A stretch of DNA of 10,036 nt, taken from the NCBI GenBank assembly GCA_902773415.1, contig CACYEE010000065.1:1-10036 (forward strand), written 5' to 3'. Below the pieces are notes generated by a model. The model was not told the origin of the DNA, ran no database searches, and was given only the letters and a program-made list of their open reading frames with translations. The DNA is from an uncultured Actinomyces sp. GTDB taxonomy: Bacteria > Actinomycetota > Actinomycetes > Actinomycetales > Actinomycetaceae. Below are positions 7,006 through 10,036 of this stretch, piece after piece. Every line of letters starts with the position of its first letter. The first letter of the stretch is position 1. Both the position numbers and the translations under genes were made by a program.

Positions 7006-7024
7006 ACACTTTCGCCGAAAGTGT
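7006..7024. promoter_or_regulatory. Perfect 19-bp palindrome, candidate TetR-type operator
   Basis: ACACTTTC (7006-7013) and GAAAGTGT (7017-7024) are perfect inverted arms around GCC. The centre is 77 bases before the hydrolase ATG and about 120 bases after the TetR-type stop. The size and symmetry match operators bound by TetR dimers. It is less GC-rich than its surroundings and has no T-tract, so an operator is likelier than a terminator. Confidence 0.55.
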
Positions 7025-7091
7025 TCTGGGCATGGGCCGTCCCGCCTGATTGGATGGAAGCATCGGCTCCCGCGCAAGAAAAGAGGCAAGC

Positions 7092-7943
7092 ATGAGCACC
7101 ATCTCCATCCACGTCATGCATGCCGGCAAGGTCTGCGTCGCCCCCGCGCTGCCTTTCGGCGGCTCGGACTGCAACCCGCTGAAGGCCTCCGGCGTCTTCG
7201 GCCGGCCGTCGAACCGGATCTGGCTGCCGGTGTCCACGTACCTCGTCGAGCATCCGAAGGGGCGGATTCTCGTCGACGCGGGCTGGCATCGCGAGATGAG
7301 CCCGAACGGGCGCTTCGATCGCCGCGCCCAGATCCGCTCCCTCGGCTCGATTCCGCTCTATCTCGTCAACCAGGGGCTTTTGCCCGAGGGGGAGGCCGTG
7401 GACGAGCAGCTGGCCGAGCGCGGCATCGCCCCGGCGGACCTCGATTTCGTGCTGGCCACGCATTTGGATTGCGACCATGTCAACGGCCTGAAGCAGGTGG
7501 CGCAGGCCCGGCGCATCCTCGCCTCGCGCGACGAGGTCGCCTCGGTACGCAAGGACGCCAAGGCGCGCATCCGCTACAACAGCGCCTGGTGGGAAGGCAC
7601 CGGCATCGAGTTCTTCGATTGGAACGGCACCGAAGGGCCGGTCGGCAAGAGCTATGACGTCTTCGGCGACGGCTCGGTGGCGTGCGTGGCGATTCCCGGG
7701 CATGCCGACGGCATGTTCGCGGTGCGGGTGCGTGCCGAGGACGGCCGCTTCGTCCTGCTTTTCGCCGATGGCGGCTACGCCTCGCGTTCCTGGCAGGAGA
7801 TGATCGAACCGGGCATCGCCAACGACCGCGTGCAGCTGCGCGCATCGCTGGCGTGGATCCGCGAGCAGAGCCTCGACCCGCTGTGCGTGGCGAGCCTGGC
7901 GAACCACGACGACGACGTCGAACCGCACACGATCAAGCTGTAG
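7092..7943 (+). CDS. MBL-fold hydrolase, N-acyl homoserine lactonase-like
   Basis: A metallo-beta-lactamase-fold metal hydrolase of 283 residues, in the group annotated as N-acyl homoserine lactonase family. The substrate is probably a lactone or related ester, but true AHL activity is not shown by sequence. STYLVEHPKGRILVDAGWH (48-66) forms the first sandwich strands. The metal motif THLDCDHVNG (123-132) holds His124, Asp126, Asp128 and His129, so the usual second His of HxHxDH is Asp. Further likely ligands are His204 in IPGHADGMF, Asp226 in LLFADGGY and His272 in ANHDDDVEP. There is no signal peptide. I chose the ATG at 7092 over the upstream in-frame start at 7050 because AGAGG lies just before it and homology begins with MSTISIHVMHAG. 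A TetR-type gene and a palindrome precede it, and GC-rich hairpins follow. Confidence 0.88.
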   Translation: MSTISIHVMHAGKVCVAPALPFGGSDCNPLKASGVFGRPSNRIWLPVSTYLVEHPKGRILVDAGWHREMSPNGRFDRRAQIRSLGSIPLYLVNQGLLPEGEAVDEQLAERGIAPADLDFVLATHLDCDHVNGLKQVAQARRILASRDEVASVRKDAKARIRYNSAWWEGTGIEFFDWNGTEGPVGKSYDVFGDGSVACVAIPGHADGMFAVRVRAEDGRFVLLFADGGYASRSWQEMIEPGIANDRVQLRASLAWIREQSLDPLCVASLANHDDDVEPHTIKL

Positions 7944-7947
7944 CGGC

Positions 7948-7971
7948 GCGGGCGACGCCCGCAAGCCGGGC
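7948..7971 (+). terminator. Overlapping GC-rich stems after the hydrolase
   Basis: GCGGGC-GAC-GCCCGC (7948-7962) begins four bases after the hydrolase stop. It overlaps an alternative stem GCCCG-CAAGC-CGGGC (7957-7971). The two are mutually exclusive. There is no T-tract. Confidence 0.35.
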
Positions 7972-7997
7972 ACAACGCCGGGCGCGCAAGCCGGGCA
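7961..7997. repeat. Direct repeat of a 12-mer
   Basis: GCAAGCCGGGCA occurs at 7961-7972 and 7986-7997, offset by 25 bases. The bases between are also similar GC-rich sequence, suggesting a local duplication in the spacer. Confidence 0.5.
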
Positions 7998-8002
7998 TGC
8001 AA

Positions 8003-8049
8003 ACGGGGCGCGAATCGACATGGCCGGCCCCCGTCGATTTGCGCCCCGT
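8003..8049. terminator. 17-bp-stem hairpin between convergent genes
   Basis: The arms 8003-8019 (ACGGGGCGCGAATCGAC) and 8033-8049 pair over 17 positions with one G-U, around a 13-base loop. It lies between the plus-strand hydrolase and the minus-strand LysR-type gene and can form in either transcript. On the minus strand three T residues follow. It probably acts as a shared bidirectional terminator. Confidence 0.65.
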
Positions 8050-8125
8050 GCGTGTCAGTCCGTCTCGGCGTCGGGAACCCGGCGGCGGATCGCCGGCACG
8101 CCGAGGCCGATGCTCGAACCGCAGA

Positions 8126-8168
8126 AGGGGCCGCTCCGAAAGTCCGATGGAGTGTCGCTTCGGCCCCT
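8126..8168 (-). terminator. Terminator-like stem after the LysR-type gene
   Basis: AGGGGCCG (8126-8133) and CGGCCCCT (8161-8168) are perfect 8-base arms, with an inner CTCC/GGAG pair. On the minus strand it starts 43 bases after the LysR-type stop and is followed by TTCT. It probably serves that gene. Confidence 0.5.
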
Positions 8169-8210
8169 CGCCATGCGCGCAGCCGAAGCGAGAGGCCGGG
8201 GACGGGCCGG

Positions 8211-9101
8211 TCAGGTGCCGGAGGACCCGGCGAAGGATGCGCGGGCCTGGGCGATGAAGCGCCGGGCGATCGGGCTGAGCAGCTGCCGCCTTCCCCACGC
8301 GAGGTAGAGCGCGACTTCGACGCGGGGTTCGAGCGGGCGGAACGCAAGGCCGCTGGCGGGCGAGGTGTCGACCAGGCGGTCGAAGGTCAGCAGCACGCCC
8401 AGGCCTTCGCGCGCGAAGAGGGAAGCGTTGTAGGAAAGCCGGAAGGAGCCTTCCAGGCGCAGGTCGGCAAAGCGTTCCCCCGCCCACGCCGCGATCTCGC
8501 CCTGCCATCCTTGTTCGGACACGAAAAGCGGAAGGCCCGCGAGATCCGAGGCGGATACGGACGAGCCGCGGGCCAGCGGATGCTCGGCGGGCATCACCGC
8601 GCCCCACAGGTCCCGTTCGGGCAGCTCGATCCAGGCGTAGCGCCGGGAATCAGGCCGTTCGCAGAGCACCGCGAAATCGAGAAGGCCGCGGTCCAGGCGC
8701 TCGGTGACCTGCTCGGTGTCGCCGCTCATCACGTGATAGCGCAGTCCCGGGCAGCTTTCCTTGAGTTTCCTCAGTTCCTGCGCGATCAGGCGGATCTTGT
8801 GCGATTCTGCCAGGCCGAACCGGAGCTCGCCGGCCAGGGCGTCGTCGATCGAACGGAATTCCCCTTCGATCTTGTCGGCCATGCCCACGAGGTCGCGCGC
8901 CCGGTCCCGCAGCAGCCGTCCTTCGTCGGTCAGCTCGATGGAGAAGCTGTGGCGCACGAACAGGCGCGTGCGCAGTTCGGCCTCCAGCGCCTTGATTGCC
9001 TTGGACAGGGTCGGCTGGGTCACGTGCAGCCGCGCGGCGGCACGGGTCATGTTCTCTTCCTGCGCGACGGCGAGGAAGTAGCGCAGCGTGCGGATCTCCA
9101 T
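8211..9101 (-). CDS. LysR-type transcriptional regulator
   Basis: A DNA-binding regulator of 296 residues, the standard LTTR length. The winged helix-turn-helix occupies residues 1-60. LRYFLAVAQEENMTRAAARL is followed by the recognition helix in HVTQPTLSKAIKALE and then by FVRHSFSIELTDEG. A linker helix follows (to about 90). The co-inducer domain of two periplasmic-binding-like lobes runs from about 91 (GELRFGLAES) to 290, with LDFAVLCERP and PAEHPLA at usual places. The ATG at 9101 is chosen because AAGGAGA lies just upstream and because the family start MEIRxLRYF matches. The frame is open further upstream, but that part lies in the divergent promoter region. It is transcribed away from the alpha/beta hydrolase gene, the classic arrangement for a regulator controlling its neighbour and itself. 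Confidence 0.93.
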   Translation of the reverse strand: MEIRTLRYFLAVAQEENMTRAAARLHVTQPTLSKAIKALEAELRTRLFVRHSFSIELTDEGRLLRDRARDLVGMADKIEGEFRSIDDALAGELRFGLAESHKIRLIAQELRKLKESCPGLRYHVMSGDTEQVTERLDRGLLDFAVLCERPDSRRYAWIELPERDLWGAVMPAEHPLARGSSVSASDLAGLPLFVSEQGWQGEIAAWAGERFADLRLEGSFRLSYNASLFAREGLGVLLTFDRLVDTSPASGLAFRPLEPRVEVALYLAWGRRQLLSPIARRFIAQARASFAGSSGT

Positions 9102-9173
9102 CCGTGTCTCCTTCCCGGCGCAAACGCACGCATCGCACCAGTCAGCGTCGTACCGAACAGCGTCGCGCCAACC

Positions 9174-9220
9174 AGTGTTATTCCCCAATGCTATTTCACG
9201 ACATTCGATATTGCCATTAG
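9174..9220. promoter_or_regulatory. Divergent LysR/hydrolase control region
   Basis: This AT-richer stretch stands out in the 205-base space between the two divergent genes. It contains AATG-N11-CATT (9187-9205), an interrupted dyad of the size and spacing seen at LysR-type (T-N11-A) sites. It also contains CAAT (9186-9189) matched by ATTG (9210-9213). TTGCCA at 9211-9216 resembles a -35 box, but I find no matching -10, so I do not call individual promoters. Confidence 0.45.
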
Positions 9221-9306
9221 CGCGCATCGCCCCGGCTTGGAAGAATGGCAGGAGGGAAAACGACAGAACCCGATACGCCCCCGAACCGAAAACGAAGGAG
9301 CCCGCA

Positions 9307-10036
9307 ATGATCCAGCCCGAATCCCTCGCCCCGACCTCCGAATGGGACAAGACCTTCCCCAAAAGCGACGCGGTAGAACACGAAAAGGCGACCTTCGCCA
9401 ACCGCTACGGCATCGCCCTCGCGGCCGACCTCTACATCCCCAAGGGCACCGAAGGCAATCTCGCCGCCGTCGCCGTCGCCGGACCCTTCGGCGCCGTAAA
9501 GGAGCAGTGCTCCGGCCTGTACGCCCAGACGCTTGCCGAGCGAGGCTTCCTCGCCCTCGCCTTCGACCCGAGCTTCACCGGCGAATCGGGCGGACAGCCG
9601 CGCTTCATGGCCTCCCCGGACATCAACACCGAGGATTTCATGGCCGCGGTGGACTTCCTGAGCCTGCACGAGCGGGTCGACGCCGACCGCATCGGCATCT
9701 GCGGCATCTGCGGCTGGGGCGGCATGGCGCTCAACACCGCCGCGCTCGACACGCGCATCAAGGCCACCGTCGCCTCCACGATGTACGACATGACCCGCGT
9801 CAACGCCAACGGCTACTTCGATTCCGAAGATTCGGAGGAAGCGCGCCACGCCAAGCGCGCCGCGCTGTGCGCCCAGCGCCTTGAGGACCTCAAGGCCGGC
9901 GAATACGCGCTGGCCGGCGGCGTTGTGGACCCGCTGCCCGAGGACGCCCCCTTCTTCGTGGCCGACTACTACGACTACTACAAGACGGACCGCGGTTATC
10001 ACAAGAGGTCCCTCAATTCCAACGGCGGCTGGAACG
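9307..10036 (+). CDS. Alpha/beta hydrolase, dienelactone-hydrolase-like (partial)
   Basis: The first 243 residues of an alpha/beta hydrolase; the stop lies beyond the window. The protein resembles the YcjY/dienelactone hydrolase-like group, cytosolic enzymes acting on small esters or lactones. TFANRYGIALAADLYIPKG (29-47) is the usual first strand pair. VAVAGPFGAVKEQCSGLYAQ (55-74) and ERGFLALAFDPSFTGESGG (78-96) are the oxyanion-side loops. The nucleophile elbow is RIGICGICGWGGMALN (128-143), where a Cys (Cys135, less likely Cys132) sits where serine hydrolases have Ser. The acid and the catalytic His should lie in the later part, which is partly outside the window. AAGGAG ends six bases before the ATG at 9307. 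It is divergent from a LysR-type regulator and probably controlled by it. Family call confident; substrate unknown. Confidence 0.88.
   Translation, partial: MIQPESLAPTSEWDKTFPKSDAVEHEKATFANRYGIALAADLYIPKGTEGNLAAVAVAGPFGAVKEQCSGLYAQTLAERGFLALAFDPSFTGESGGQPRFMASPDINTEDFMAAVDFLSLHERVDADRIGICGICGWGGMALNTAALDTRIKATVASTMYDMTRVNANGYFDSEDSEEARHAKRAALCAQRLEDLKAGEYALAGGVVDPLPEDAPFFVADYYDYYKTDRGYHKRSLNSNGGWN

Noticed and set aside
6768..8021. A 417-codon minus-strand open frame opposite the MBL hydrolase
   Set aside because: It is antisense to a gene with intact metal-binding motifs, and its own sequence shows no domain.
8052..9884. A 610-codon plus-strand open frame across the LysR-type gene and into the hydrolase
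   Set aside because: It is antisense to a clear LTTR and out of frame with the hydrolase. Its composition is low-complexity and Arg-rich, and it has no family features.

Overview
The window is high-GC bacterial DNA with compact genes, purine-rich Shine-Dalgarno sites (AAGGA/GGAG types) and accessory content. The decayed guaA reads like the actinobacterial form of GMP synthase (for example the IWQCPV and VLRPxSSED stretches). Together with GC content and gene types this suggests an Actinomycetota host, perhaps Bifidobacterium or a Coriobacteriia relative. The phylum is a fair inference and the genus is weak.

Layout. (1) 47-2453: three plus-strand genes, namely two paralogous aldo/keto reductases of the 2,5-diketogluconate reductase-like group with a small NTF2-fold (SnoaL/DUF4440-like) protein between them. 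A strong 17-bp-stem hairpin closes the block. (2) 2521-3935: a decay zone holding a minus-strand guaA pseudogene (2694-3714) broken by several frameshifts and an internal deletion of roughly 540 bp, followed by a leader region. (3) 3936-5249: a plus-strand lipoprotein of the Cthe_2159 (DUF4353) beta-helix carbohydrate-binding type. (4) 5250-6297: a second decay zone with the C-terminal half of an AAA/DUF4143 ATPase on the minus strand, broken by two single-base losses and a nonsense codon. (5) 6338-7943: a TetR-type regulator followed by a lactonase-like metallo-beta-lactamase-fold hydrolase, with a perfect 19-bp palindrome between them. (6) 8211-10036: a LysR-type regulator on the minus strand, divergent from a dienelactone-hydrolase-like alpha/beta hydrolase that runs off the window end.

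How they fit together. The window looks like small-molecule reduction and hydrolysis functions with local regulators: redox/aldehyde metabolism in the first block, TetR with the MBL hydrolase, and LysR with the alpha/beta hydrolase. The two relics on the same strand, either side of an intact lipoprotein gene, mark a region under weak selection. I see no CRISPR array, tRNA, rRNA, transposase or phage gene. I do not see a clearly new multi-gene system. The most useful observations are the two unusually readable pseudogenes, the candidate operators, and the HxDxDH variant of the MBL metal motif.
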